A stretch of DNA of 64,000 nt from Cryptomeria japonica (lineage: Eukaryota > Streptophyta > Pinopsida > Cupressales > Cupressaceae), in contig NC_081409.1 of assembly GCF_030272615.1 (NCBI RefSeq), positions 210,558,257 through 210,622,256 of the forward strand, written 5' to 3'. The position numbers and the translations under genes are program-made. Below are positions 30,719 through 43,800 of the stretch, piece after piece (position 1 is the first letter of the stretch; the number at the start of each line of letters is the position of its first letter). The notes under the pieces were generated by a model. It was not told where the DNA came from, did not search any database, and worked only from the letters and a program-made list of their open reading frames with translations.

Positions 30719-32037
30719 ATGGTACCAGCATATGAAATACCATCTTTTGAGTATGTCTATATGATAGTAGGACCTGAATCTCCTTGGGACAAAGAAGTAT
30801 ATGCCTACTTACATGATCAATATATGTATCCTGATCTCTCACGCAATCAAAGAAAGACACTTATTTGCGAACCTACAAGACATACAATCATTGTTAATAC
30901 TATGTATAGAAAGGCTCTGGATGGTACATTGCTTCATTGCCTCAATGTCAAGGAGGCACAAACAGCTCTAAAGGAAGTTCACGATGGGATTTGCGGTGCT
31001 CACTCTTCTTGTCCCGCACTACCCAAGAAATTGCTGAGAACTAGATATTATTGGCTGATGATGGAAAATGATGCTTACAAGAATGTCCAAAGATGCAAAA
31101 AATGTTAGATACATAGAGATCTGATCTATGCACCTGCTCAGGATCTTCAACCGATTACATCACCATGGCCATTCTCATAGTGGGGACAAGATCTTGTTGG
31201 GAAGATAAACCCTACCTCCTCCAATGGACAAAAGTTCATACTCACAGCTACTAAGTACTTTACTAAATGGGTCGAGGATTTATATATGACCTACACAACA
31301 GGCAAACAAATAGCTAAATTCATCTTTAACTATATCATCTGCAGATATGGAGTCCCCATGTGCATCGTCACTGACAATGGACGACCTTTTAAAAATCAAG
31401 GAGTGAACTTTGCAACCAATTCCACATTCAACAACATTTTGCAATTCCTTATTATCCCCAAAGAAATGATAAAGTTGAGGCAACAAATAAACCATATTAA
31501 AAATCTTAAAGAAAGTTGTCAACGAAGCTGGACGAAACTGGCATCTTCATCTGAATCCAACTCTTTGAACCTATCGAACCGATGTCCACACAACTATTGG
31601 TGCTACACCATACTTTTTAGTATATGGTTCAAAATCCATTTTTCCTATTGAGGTAAAATTTCTATCACTAAGAGTCTCCATGAAACACATCATATCAGAG
31701 GAAGACTACAGAGTCGCACATTTGCAAGAAGTAGAACTATTGAACAAAAAATGACAAAGCACTCTAAATCATTTACAATGTTATCAAAACAAAATGAGAT
31801 GAAGCTATAACAAAAGAGTATGACCATGTTGTTTAGAAGTAGGGCATATCATCCTTAAGGAGAATCAAAGGAACCTGACAAAATGCGAAAAACTAGGAAA
31901 ATTTGAGCCCAATTGGCTATGTCCTTCTGTAATAACAAGAGTGGTTGGAAATGGCGCTCATAGATTAACAACAATGGAGGGATATCCATTCCCATACCCC
32001 ATGAGCAACATGCACCTTAAAATTTATTACATCTAAG
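30719..32037 (+). pseudogene. Integrase, old Gypsy (broken)
   Basis: The HHCC zinc motif is visible (HDGICGAH, then CKKC near 31099). The core follows with GQDLVGKINP and TDNGRPFKNQ. The chain decays after 31420, and the C-terminal domain is recognisable at about 31850-32030 (GKFEPNWLCPSVITRVV, then SNMHLKIYY), homologous to the surviving integrase tail of the young copy. Several stops and frame shifts. Confidence 0.85.
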
Positions 32038-35019
32038 GGCTAGGTTATTTTATTCTTTACTTTATGCATTTGCATATCATTTTCTTTACAAGCTTTACAT
32101 CTCATATAGTTTCTTTCCTAAATACACCACATTCACAATCTTCTAAGCATATAGTCTCTGAATGTGCATATAGTTGCATCAATAAAACAAGATGATTTTC
32201 TAAGTCATTCACCTATTTGCACTAAAAGGAGAGGAGGTGGTCTCATTTCCTAGATATTGGTACATGAAGTTTTAGGAAGTCTTGGGTCATTAATCTTCAA
32301 TGTTGCCTTGTGATTAAGATTTATCCATGGTTGAGTAGAGGTTTCACTATTGAGCCTTGTTACCCAAAATCTATCAATTGCTATATCTCACACATTAACC
32401 AAATGCTCTAAGTCATTGAAGATACTTAGTTGGTCATGTGGCTAGTGAAAAATCCAATTTTCTACTTCAGTGTCATTGTAATTGTCATACCCAAGTAGGT
32501 TTCATTACTTACAAGTCAAGGTAAGAAAACAATAGAAAAAAATCCTATGCTAGAATTTCATATCAGTATCAAGGCAAAAGAGAAAAAATTATAATTGAAA
32601 TATCATGCATACAAGTACAATAAAAGCTTGACTATGGGAACATGCGAGTAACTCCATCAGGGCTATGGACGTATGCTGGCAATAGAGCAATATTCAAGAT
32701 ATTACAATGTATAACCTCGTCGGGGCTACAGACGTCTGGCTAGTAGCAAGGCTCTATCCAGGATGCTTTTGAAGTCAGAATAACTCACATAGCTAGTCAT
32801 ATAGGATTCTAAGGATCTCTAATGGTTATAAGAGTCAAAATATATTCAATTGCACACACATGGGCAAAAGAAGATCAAAGTCTCAAGAATTGGTGGGGAA
32901 GTTTTTCGCATCTCCATTTATAAATCTTAGTCACATAGTGTGTTAAGTTGGATGGTCCAAGGTCTTTTGAGAATGGATTGAACTCCTATATCTAAGATGT
33001 TTTGTACCTTTAATTCAATTAGTGCATTTTAAAATGACAGATGCATACAATTATCCTTGTTCGAATAGGAAATTCATCTTCATCTTGCATCTTGCATTAG
33101 CAATAGCTGCATGTCAAAATTTAATTATCTCTGCATGCATTTTGTAGATCATCATATCGTAATAGGTCTGCATACTGGGGCCATAGCTGAAAAAAAACCT
33201 AAAAAATCATAAATTGTCCTAAAAAAACCTTAAAAATCGTAAAAAGTCCTAAAAAAATCCTAAAAATTAGAAAACAACAAAAATCAACCAAAAACATTCA
33301 AATATGATTATGAAAAAATCAACCAAAAACATTAAAAAATGATCCTGAAAAAACCCAAAAACATTGAAAAATTCGTAAAACCAAACTATAAATAAAAAAA
33401 TCATCAAAAACTTGCAATAAAATGTCTCGCAAGAATCAAACACCCTAGAAAATATCTAGCAAACACTTTGTATGATGTTCACAAAGGATAAAAATATCTA
33501 ATCAACTTTTGTAACCAAACTGATCAAACTGTCTTATCAATCGTATGAACTATTCTTATCAAGTGATCATTATCCTGTCTTAAATAGAAAAAGATACACT
33601 AAAAACCAGATAGGTCGGTCTTAAACGGGGTCCAAACTTTTTGAAACCAAACATTATCAACCATCACATCAAGCAATCAAAACAAAGACATGGATTAGGA
33701 AGGCTACCAGATGTTTATCCTAGTCGGTCTTTATCTTTTATCAATTGGTGATCAATCACATTACTATGCTACTCAAGGACGTCCACAAGTGACTAGAGGA
33801 GCCATGATGGGCATGATCTTTTTCTTTGTTTGTTGTTTGCGGTGTGAACCAATGAAGTTCTAGGGAAATAGTTACAGTCGGTGTTTGTGATTGGTACGTT
33901 AATTCGACAAGTATCCTATGCAAAAATTCAAGTTAGGGATATATATGCTTGTTACTACCACATATACCTTGACCCCTGGCATTATTCCGAGAATGGAGGG
34001 TTCACTCCTTGTTTGCTAGGTGTTTATTATTTGCAATGAGATATCTTTAAATCTTGGTTCCTCATACCTTGATGTACACAGATTCATTGTTACATACTAA
34101 GGCTTAGTGATGAATATATATTGCGCTATGAATAAAGGCACAAAATTTTGTATATCAATCATCAATCTCATCATGATGATTGTATCAATCAAGATCACTC
34201 TTTCATTAAGTACCTATTCATGGATTGACCTTATCTTTCTAATCTTTCCTCTCATCTAATATCATCTCTCTCATCATGTATCTCTAATCTTTCATTTACT
34301 AACACTTCTACTTAGTTATGTAAGTCAAGTGGCAAAACAAACAAACTTTATTACATATTGTTATAAAAAAGATTCATTTAGTTGCATTATCGTTTACATT
34401 CATTTAGTTGCATTATAATATCAATTCATTCTAAGTGCATTATCATTGAACCATTTACACACATTCATATAGTTGCATTCATTCATTGCACTCAATTTCA
34501 ATCACATGCATATTCATTTAGTGATTACATCTGATATTATTTAGATTCATTACCATTTAGTTATTTTAATTATCATTAGATCACTTTAATTGCATTCGTT
34601 TAATTTGCATTATCATAAAATCAAATAGCATTGCATTCATTTTAGTTTGCATTATCATGTAAATTCATGCATCATAAATAACATATAATATCATTACATC
34701 ACATAATACACATAGAACTGCATAACATAGAATCATACATCACATTGAAAGCATAAGTAGAATCATATAGACTGCATACTAGAAACATGCATCATAGAAA
34801 TAAACACAAAGCATATAACAGCCACCAAAACTGCATATCATATATAACTAAAAAAATGATAATGTGTTAGAATATACAACAAATACCCAATGACTCAAAT
34901 AAATGTCTCAATCGGCACTGCCCCTATCATAAAGTGGATCCTTCCTACTAGATCATGCTCTAGGATGACCTAGTGATGTCCGAGGTGGACCCATGACACT
35001 CGTGGTAATAGTATCTCGA
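32038..35019 (+). other. Long non-coding region downstream of integrase, old Gypsy
   Basis: No gene seen. 32640-32770 holds two related blocks around GGGCTATGGACGTATGCTGG and GGGGCTACAGACGTCTGGCT. 33180-33400 is a low-complexity A-rich tract of CCTAAAAAATCATAAA-like units. 34370-34690 is a degenerate array of CATTTAGTTGCATTATCAT, matching (reverse) the GATGCAAATG array of the young element. This tract lies beyond the 3' end of the antisense PMD gene in both elements. Confidence 0.6.
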
Positions 35020-37454
35020 CTAGTGGATCTGTTCGATCTCCTCCCCGAAATATGTTATGTAACTCAATACTTGTTGTCCCTTTGGTACAACTTGCTCGTA
35101 CTCAAAACGCCAATATATGCACTCTTGGGCCAAATGAATGTCGGTCATCTCGAGACCTCGTAGTTGGATCAAGATACTGCTCATGTGCATCTTGAATAAA
35201 TCTAGTTCTCTACACAACCTCATCTTTCTCTCTTTGGAAATGACCCTTCTCCGTAGCGATTTGATCTCTCTATCTCCAATTTTTTATAATCCCTCTAGAA
35301 CAAATCTCTCTCCTCACTTCGTCTTTGCCTCAACCTCGCAACCACATCCTCCAAGCTCCTGAACTATGCTCTAAGAATTTGTACAATGCCATCCTCCCTC
35401 CGTGCATGTCTCTCTTTGGCTAGTGCATCCTCCAAACTCCAGAACTATGCTCTCAGAACCTGTGGATTGTCATCATCTCTGACTTGTCCCTATCTTCCAT
35501 CACTGCCCGCCTCTGCAGCAGGAACATCCTCTAGCTTGGGCATATCAATGTTTTGTGTGTGATCATCATCATCATCATCATCCCTCCGTTATTGGATTAT
35601 CCTAAAGTGGAATCATCACTCCCCTCCTCATATAAGCTACTAGACTCAATGTCTCCACTGATGTCTACCTCCTCTCCTTCCTCATTGACCTCATCCCCCT
35701 CCTCATTTGTTGCAGCAATAGCTTCAACACGTCCTCCTCCTCCATCTCTTCCTCCTCCTCTCTTTCTCCCCATCCCTCCCCGCAACCTCTAGTGTTGAAT
35801 CTACTATGGTGAAATCGGAACTGTAGGATCCGTTAAAGGCACGGGCTTGCACTGTACCCACCAATAATCATACTAAGGAGTAGTACCTAGATCTTCTAAC
35901 CTAGCTACCCAACCCCACTGCAATGCACGAAGAGAATCAAACTCAGCTATCACAACATGAAGCTAAACGCAAGCCCCCCCAATCACCAACCTCCCAACTG
36001 ATTTGAGCAAAGTATATTGTCACACCATGTATGCCCTATACCTCTCCAAACTATCGAAGTACACAACCTGGATGATAAATATCAATAATCATGTTTTGAT
36101 CCACATCATGACCAATCAAATAACTCTATTGCCTACGATATGGTAAATGTTAGGCATCACCGACCCAACTGAGACAACCAAAGTAAGGCCTCCATCTAAA
36201 GTATTGCAATATGTCGAGTTGATGCCTCCTATATAGGGTGTTTCCTAAATCCTTGTGTCTAATCCTTGGTGTATATCTATAGGCATAAGGTTGCTCATCC
36301 TCAAGATCAACATGAACAACTAGACAAGCAATGGCTATATGCTCCCATGCCCAAAACTAAACTAATGTAACACCACATCTGATGGATCTCTGTCTAAGAT
36401 ATACAATGTTGTGCATCTGATGATGCAATGTGGCAAAAAGACATGGACCCCATGCAAACACACATCTATGCACAATCATGTCATGTATCAGTATGCCCCA
36501 ACCAACTAGAAATCTGAGTCCTCTTATGTAGAATCAAAGGACCTGCTATTATGTTGCATAATACAATGGTCAAATCATCATAGTCCATAACCTCCCAAGG
36601 GATCTCATATCAACCTCTGATCTGGAGCTCCTCAGTGCAATCACGAAGATCACACATCTCGACTATACCAACTCTGCGATCATAGATAACCTTGACGCCA
36701 TGAATGGGAATATGCAAGATATGCCAAACATCCTCCAAAGTGATTAAGACCTCACCAGTGGGTAAATGAAATGAACAAGTCTCTGAATTCCAATGCTCAA
36801 CCAACATTGTGATCATGGTCATGTTGGTCATAACCTCGGGCTAGTGTAGTACATGATATTATCCCACATGTCGGATCAAGGCAACATCCTCGACACTCAA
36901 CTCAAAATGGAGATCAAGACCATCAGGTCTTGTCTGTCGGCATCCGAGCACATGGAAATTTTCCTGTAAGTGAAAAAGTTAGACTAAGTATTCACATGAC
37001 AAATTTCATATCATACATGTTGAAAAAAAAGTATCAAATCAACAAATGTGAATTATTTATATCAATTGCGAGTCAATAAATTTGATTGTGAATTAGTTAA
37101 GTCAATTGTCAATCATTAAACTCAATTGCATATCACTTATATTGATTATGGATCATTTAAAATGATTGCGAATTAAATAAAGAAAATGTGCAACAATAAT
37201 AGCAAATGTGCATCATTTAGTCAATTGCACAATATTTATCTCAAATGCAAACTACTAAGGGTGATTGTGCATAAGTCAACATGCAATTGCGCATTGAATA
37301 AAATTTTGAGCTCTAGCAAAAAATTAGAAAATCTAGCAAAAACAGGTAGAAACAAGAAAAAATTGGAAATACGTACCATGCCTCTAGTCCCGAGTGGTCT
37401 CTGGTATGCACGAACTTGATTTGAAAGGTGCAATCATGCTCTGAAACTGACCAT
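35020..37454 (-). pseudogene. Antisense two-exon PMD gene of the old Gypsy (decayed)
   Basis: Exon 1 runs 37454-37377 (26 codons, one CGA-to-TGA-like stop) and ends RPLGTRGM before a GTACGT donor. The intron is 37376-36964 with acceptor CTTACAG. Exon 2 starts 36963 in phase 0 with PMD features LHFELSVEDVALIRHVG and LVEHWNSETCSFHLPTGEV, then TLEDVWHILHIPI. Decayed downstream sequence continues the PMD protein, with a Gly/Arg-rich and acidic stretch (35785-35597) and a possible coiled coil (35223-35020). Its exon-intron layout, phase and antisense placement are the same as in the young element, which argues for an ancestral module rather than chance capture. Confidence 0.75.
37020..37300 (-). 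repeat. AT-rich minisatellite in the PMD intron of the old Gypsy
   Basis: Degenerate units of about 20-22 bp with cores such as TCAATTGCGAATCATTAA. It sits in the same intron as the CpG-rich minisatellite of the young element. CpG decay (GCG to GTG or GCA) could explain part of the difference. I found no clear counterpart of the covarying hairpin series here. Confidence 0.6.
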
Positions 37455-37524
37455 GATGCTCACAAATTCACATAAACACAAGAACTCAAAACAATGTAAA
37501 TGAGCAAATGAAAGGGCTAAAACA

Positions 37525-37533
37525 CTATTTATA
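37525..37533 (-). promoter_or_regulatory. TATA box candidate of the old antisense PMD gene
   Basis: TATAAATAG on the minus strand lies 71-79 bp before the ATG at 37454. Placement agrees with the TATA candidate in the young element. Confidence 0.5.
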
Positions 37534-37689
37534 TTTCAAAATTAGGGTTTTTACCACTTTGACGACCATGGTCTCCCTAAACTTTATAGCACTTGTAGAC
37601 CAGTTAAATGATCTCGAAATCACACGAAACTTGTCAGGAATGATCACTAGCATGGTATCATTAAAAGGGTCTCAATTCCATAATTTTTT

Positions 37690-37798
37690 GACCTGTTTTT
37701 TTGAGGGGGCATATTTACACCCTAAAGCATCATTGGGGTAGATGTCTTCATTTTCTTTGAAACAATATCATTTCAACATTGTCTCAAAGAGAAGAAAA
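37690..37798 (+). promoter_or_regulatory. Polypurine tract and conserved 3' module, old Gypsy
   Basis: GAGGGGGCATAT (about 37692) and, next to the LTR, AAAGAGAAGAAAA (37786-37798) preceded by ATTGTCTC. Both blocks and the TTTTCTTTGAAACAA between them have counterparts in the young element. The proximal tract should prime plus-strand DNA; the distal one may act as a secondary primer (inference). Confidence 0.75.
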
Positions 37799-37871
37799 TG
37801 TAGACAGCTAAAAATGTCTCATTAATTGCACACTAATTATTCATCTAATTAATTAAGTAATTCTTTAATTA
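37799..37871 (+). repeat. 3' LTR of the old Gypsy, first part
   Basis: Starts TGTAGACAGCTAAAAATGTC and follows the 5' LTR closely until TTTAATTA, where another LTR inserted. AATTA (37867-37871) is repeated at 46536-46540. Confidence 0.9.
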
Positions 37872-37964
37872 TGGTGCAGTCGTGATCCAGTGGGTCCTCA
37901 AAGAGAATAGACTAGATCATGCAACAAGAGTAACATAATGGAAGAAACAACACAGAGAAAATTT

Positions 37965-39127
37965 TGTTGGCATTTTTTATGTTTATGTTGTGATTGTCAT
38001 TGATGGAGACACACTTGTATTGAGATCCCCTTTATATGTATGAGCTCATGCTCGACCGGTATTTGTTCCAACCGGTCTGTTGTATTCTAGTCTTTTGACT
38101 AGTAGTGATTTTGTAGAATGTGTTTCCCGGTCTGAAGTGGCATGACGACCCCAAGCGGTTCACAGATCACAAGCGGTACGAGGGAGCAAAGTGGCACAAT
38201 ACATTCTTACTAGTCTTCATTTTTGTCAAACCGACAACCGGTATTTTGTATGAACTAGTAATACTCTGTGATGAGTTACCAACCAACATTTTGTGATGAG
38301 TTACCAATCCACCGATTGTTTGACAGTGCCGACACATTAACGGTGATTCCTGTGTCATGTTACTAAGTATGTCTAGGTTCATTGAACCTAGGAAATTGTA
38401 AAGAAATCCTATTGGACCAACATGAAATCAGATTCCTTTAAAAGGACATCATGTCTAGGGTTTTATGCTTTTGTGAAAAGGGTTAATGTTGAGCTAGGGT
38501 TTAAGGTGGATGTGGAGTTGTTGGAAGAGCGATCTTATCTAAGAAGATCGAGTTGTAACTGAGAGAGAGATAGAGAAGACTGAAGTAATGCTGGAATGCA
38601 TTAGCTGTGAGCAATACTGGATCTAACCAAGCAGTATGTGCTATTAGATAGATCAAACACTTGTTGATTACTCACATCTTTAACAAGTCAGAAGCCCCTA
38701 ACCGGGTAGGCTTCAAAGCCTTTGTAAAATCCTCTAACAAGGTGGTTCACACATGTGAATCTAAAATCCTCTGACAAGGTTGTCTTTAATTAGACTTATC
38801 TCCTAACAAAGATTGAGATTCCTAACAAGATCTATTCTGGTGAAGAACATTGTAAGACCTTAACCGGTCTAGTTTCTATTCTGCAGATAGTGACTTGTGA
38901 GTTCCATCTCACCGTGGTTTTTGCCAGTTGAGTTTCCACATCAAATATCTTGTGTTATGGTTGTATTGCTTTTTTGGGTGAATGTTTTATTTGCATTTTG
39001 GTTTGTATGTGTGGCAACTGGTTTGACTGTCAGACTGCTTTACCGGTTTATCTTTACACTGTGTAAGTGTTTTAGTGCAAAGATTTTTGGCATACTAATT
39101 CACCCCCCCCCCTCTTAGTATTCATCA
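37965..39127 (+). repeat. 5' LTR of the Sirevirus-like Copia element
   Basis: 1163 bp, rich in ACCGGT and CCGGT motifs. Ends with a C-run and TTAGTATTCATCA directly before the primer site. Confidence 0.92.
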
Positions 39128-39129
39128 AT

Positions 39130-39142
39130 TGGTATCAGAGCC
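39130..39142 (+). promoter_or_regulatory. Primer-binding site, initiator Met tRNA
   Basis: TGGTATCAGAGCC is the standard plant LTR-retrotransposon primer site complementary to the 3' end of initiator Met tRNA. It lies two bases after the LTR end. Confidence 0.95.
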
Positions 39143-39177
39143 AACCTTTCTATAAGTTTAACCACTTGGAAAGAGAT

Positions 39178-40486
39178 ATGGGGGAATACACCTTGAGGGA
39201 ACTTACTCAATGGCTCACTAAGTCTGAGCAAGCCTATGATGATCTTATGGTCAAATACAAGGCATCTCAAGCAAAAAGAAGAGAACATGCAGAAAAGCTG
39301 ATGGAACTATCTGAAAGTAGTTATGAAGATGAAGCCAACATGGAAGCTATGATTGCTGAAGTGAATAAGCTGAATGATTGAAACTCCAATCTGAGAAAGG
39401 AGTTGGAAGGACTGACTATTCAGTTTAGTCAAGAGCTTGAGAACCAGAGAAAAGGTGAAGATCTGGTAAAAGACAAAGATCATGAGATCTCCAAGTTGAA
39501 ACATGAGATTAGTGCACTAACTGCTCGCCTTCATGAGAGTAGAATGGAAAAAGAAGACATGCAAGGAGAACTGAACATTGCCATCTATGAAAATGCAAGT
39601 CTTATGGAGACAAAGACTGCTATTTCCAAAGAACTCTTTGAGTCAAAGGAAAATGTTTACTAAGTTTGGAAAAAGTATAGTCAAGCTAGAGCAAAAGCTT
39701 GAGTCATCTAGACCAGCAAAGAATACCAATGGTCTTGGTTTTTCTGGACATGATGAAGGAGAATCCACAGGAACAAATGTTGAAGCATCAAAGAAGCAAC
39801 CGACACTTAAAGGAAAAGGTAAGCAAAAATTCAAACCTGTTTGCTTTAAATATCTTATAGAAGGACACACTGCCAATGTATGTAGGAGCAAAGCCTACAA
39901 TAATTTTCCTTATTTTATCAACAATGTACCTAGATTCAATAAGTTCAATGGTCATTGTTATGCATGCAACAAGTTTGGGCATAGAGCATTTGAATGCAGG
40001 TCTGTAGTGGATAACACTGGAAGATATCCTCAGAGGACCCAAGGAACTGGTCCTAAATCTTTTATGAACTGGAACCACAACCGGTTTAATGACTTTAATC
40101 ATCAGTCAAGAAGCAATGGTCATCAAGCAGAAACCGGATGGAGAGAAAGTTATATGATCTGTCATGGTCATGGTCACACTACTGCAACATGTAGAAGGAA
40201 GATTGGAAACATGTACAATGGACCTTGGAGAGCACCTAGACTTGTTTGCTATCATTGCAACAAATTGGGTCACATTGCAAGATTCTGCAAAAGCAGAAAA
40301 AGTATATCTGATGATATACCGGTCACTCGGGAAGGAGAAATAGATGTTGAAAAAGTTCAAGGAGACATAAGAAAACATGGAAGAAGAAACCAACAATGTC
40401 GGAAGAGGAACCAGTTTCTGCACCTAGTGTGGAAATATCAGAACCGGAAAACTAAGCCTCAAAGGCTTAGGGGGAGCAAATGGTGA
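39178..40486 (+). pseudogene. Gag-like protein with coiled coil and zinc knuckles (Copia)
   Basis: From ATG 39178 a coiled-coil-prone, K/E-rich region runs to about 39660, with one in-frame TGA near 39379. A frameshift there leads into the frame ending 40486. Four knuckle-like motifs follow: one with the second Cys changed (CFKYLIEGHTANVC), CYACNKFGHRAFEC intact, a shortened CHGHGHTTATC, and CYHCNKLGHIARFC intact. The UBN2-type N-terminal domain of normal Copia gag is not visible. The protein would bind RNA through the knuckles. Confidence 0.8.
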
Positions 40487-40635
40487 AATGCTTTTGAACC
40501 CTCGGTTAACACTGGTAAAAGACCTTAACCGATATGCTATACCTGTCGCTTGGCAGAAGACCAGAAACGGTAAAAAGGAAAATTAGGGTTTATGACCTAA
40601 TAGAGGAGCATTAATGATGGTAGGTGAGAGACATG

Positions 40636-40643
40636 TATAAATG
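40636..40643 (+). promoter_or_regulatory. TATA box candidate upstream of Copia ORF2
   Basis: TATAAATG lies about 260 bp before the ORF2 ATG and about 150 bp after the end of gag. It may be an internal promoter, or chance in AT-rich DNA. Confidence 0.3.
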
Positions 40644-40898
40644 CATTTTTCAAATCATTTCTCACTATCTATTTTCGAGCGAAGAAAAGTTTTCAAGTGT
40701 AGAGTGAAGAAAAGGCAATTTGAGCTTAGATTTCAAGAAATTGGATAACCTTGAAAGAGATTCAAATCTAGTTTGCAAGCGGTAGTGGAGAACTCAAAGC
40801 GGTGATTTGGCATCCAATGGAGAGCGAAGTAAAGCAGAATCAGGAAGCCCTAAATTCGCGTTTGAAAGGTATATTTCGTGTTCTTGAAATACTCCTGA

Positions 40899-43800
40899 AT
40901 GGCTTCCGCATCTCATACTAGTTCAAGCACATCCATTGAGTCAGAAAGTTTCATTTAGAGGAAGTCCAAGTATAATGCTTTGTCACAAGTTTCAGCTGGA
41001 GTCATAGTCGAAGAAGGAATTTTAGATTATATTGATTGCAAGATAGAAGACCTATGGTCCTTAGCCATTTATACATAATTAGGTCTATTTTGCAAAAAGG
41101 ACAAAAGGATCAAACCCGAGTTCAGTATCTTAGAGAAGAAGAAACTCCATAATGCGGTATACTTTCTGGAAGACTTCACAGAGGATCACATCAGGATCAT
41201 CTTGAGCAGAGTCCATGGTGACAAGATGTACTTGGAGAGAACACATGATATCATGCCTGAGGCAATTCATGCAGTCACCATTCTCTGCAACATAGGGGAA
41301 GTGCCAGCCCTGAGAACGGTAAGCAAAATGGAAATGACCAAGCTCACCAGTTCGACAAGTGATTCACGAGGTATGATAGTTAATCCTATCAAGGATGAAC
41401 TGGTAAAATATGCTTGCATGGTGATAGGCTACAGAACATTCTCAGCTAGCAGGATTAATTATGTATCTGTTGCAGCGGTAAATGCCGCTTACCAGATGAT
41501 TATAGAGGATAAATCATTTGACATATGCACCAGTATGCAGAGGCAACTCCTATTAAATCTTAAGGCAATCAAAAAGGACAATTCACTGAGATTTAAGTTT
41601 GGACAACTACTGGTAGGGTTGTTTTTCTATTTCCAAGGCTACTTTCTCGGTGTAGGAGATGTCCAGTGGTCCCCTGACCAACCGGTAACCAAGCAAATAA
41701 AGGAAAGTGTGCAAGCCATTGGAACCGGCTACCCTAAGGTACTGAAGAAATAATTTGATGAGTTTAGAAGAAATATTAGTCAGAGGGTATGAATCTCAGG
41801 TGATATAGTGAAGAAGTATGAAGATGACATCTGTGTCACTATTCAGGTGGACAAATGTCTAATGGAGGTTGTTGAGCCTAGAATGGAGGAAGTGGAGCCT
41901 ATGGGCTATGAGGTCATGTTTGACATGCTGGAAGGGTATGCTTCAACCCTTATTGCCTCGCCTCTTGATCCAAAGGCTAAGTGAACCAGAACCTACTTGG
42001 AGAGTATCGCACCAGTTGAAGAACCATCAGTGAAGAAGGGAAAAGAACAAACAACTAAGAAAGCTAAGGCAGTGCCTGCAGCATCAGCACTAGCTACCAC
42101 TGCGACTCCAAGAGTGACCAAGCGGTCACTGGCAAAGAAGAAACCGGAGGTAACACCGGAAAAAGTCTTCGAAAGAAAGAGGAAGACTAAGGCAAATGAA
42201 CCGGACTCCGAAGAAACCGAGTCTGATGAATAGCCAAAGAAGGCTAGACAGACCAAGAAGATGAAGAAGAATGAACCGACAACATCCGCACTGGTAAATA
42301 TAGATATCTCCTATTACAAACCTTTGACACATTGTCAAAGAATAGTAAAGAATATTAGGAGAAAGTTACTTCATGATTTAATAGATTATTATGATGAATT
42401 CAATAGTGAAGAAAAAGATGAAGTATTGTAGGAAATCATTCTTTATTTATGTAAAAATGACCGGTCACCATCAGAGATTGAATCTCAAACACTGGATTCA
42501 TTATTTAAAGCATTGGACAACAAATGGCGCATTGCCATTGAAAAAGAACAAGAGATTAGGGAGAAAGTTTTTGCACAGTACTTCCCCGAACTCTCAAATT
42601 CAGAATTATTTGATGTATTGGATCAAAATAAAGGTCTCTTCTTCACAAGGAGAAGAAGACTCTGGTTTTTGGAGGGGAGAGTTGATGATGTAGAAAAGGA
42701 TACACATCAACACATGGCCCATGCTATCAGCTTTCACAAAGATTGAATGGCCAACCTCCAAGCGGAAAAGGAACCGGTTATTTCCAAACCGGATGAGGTT
42801 TTTGATGAGGAAGGAAACTTGGTGGAGGAACCAATCGACACCATAGATGTTGATGCCCTAGATATAAAAGATGTCACTCAAGACATACCTTCTGAGGGAA
42901 CTAAATAGGGGCAATAGGCCGATCAGGGTGGTGAGCAAGCTATGGACACATAGCAAGTGGCAAAAGAACAGGAAGAGAAAAAGAAGAAGGATGAAGATGA
43001 GAAACAGAAAAAGGAGGAAGAGAAGAGAAAAGAGGAAGAGGAGAAAAGAAAAGATGAAGAGAAGAAGAAGCAAGAAGAAGAAAGGAAGAAGAAAGAAGAA
43101 GAGGACAAGGAAGAAAAGAAGAAGAAGCAAGAAGAAGAAAGGAAGAAGAAAGAAGAAGAGGACAAGGAAGAAAAGAAGAAGAAGGAAGAAGAAGAAAAGA
43201 AGAAGAAGGAAGAGAAAGAAAAGAAGAAGAAAGAAGAAGAGAAGAAGAAAAAGGAAAAGGAAGAGGAAGAGAAGAAGAAAAAGGAAGAGGAAGAGAAGAA
43301 GAAGAGGGAAGAAGAAGAAAAGGAAGAGCAGAAGAGGAGAAGAGGAGAGCAGAGGAGAAGAAAAAGGCAGAGGAAGACAAGGAAGAAGAGAAGAGAAGAG
43401 AAGCGAAAAAGAAGAAAGCTAAAGAAGCCAAGGAATGAGAAGCGGCAAAAAGCTCTCAGGTGGAGACTCCGAAGGCAATCAGAAGTCAACCCTCATCGAT
43501 TGATCTCTCTAGTCCTATCTATCTCCAATCTACAAGTGAGTCAAAGCTTATGTAGAGCATCAAGGTTTCTCAAGAGCTCCTTGAGATCATTTGTAGGAAA
43601 AAGGAACATGACATCATTCAGGTAGCTGTAGACACACTTACTGGTTTAATCCCCGGTACTAATCTTCGTGACACTGATTCATCACTAGCACAACTCAAAC
43701 TTTTGTGTACTATAGTGGATGATCAGGTGCAGGGTCTCAAAGAAGCAGCAGAGGCCAATGTAAAGAAAGAGCACCAAAAGGCTCTTAATGTTTCTCTCGT

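Noticed and set aside
42858-43489. Long minus-strand frames of S/F/L over the GAA tract.
   Set aside because: They are the complement of a purine repeat; stop codons are excluded by composition, not selection.
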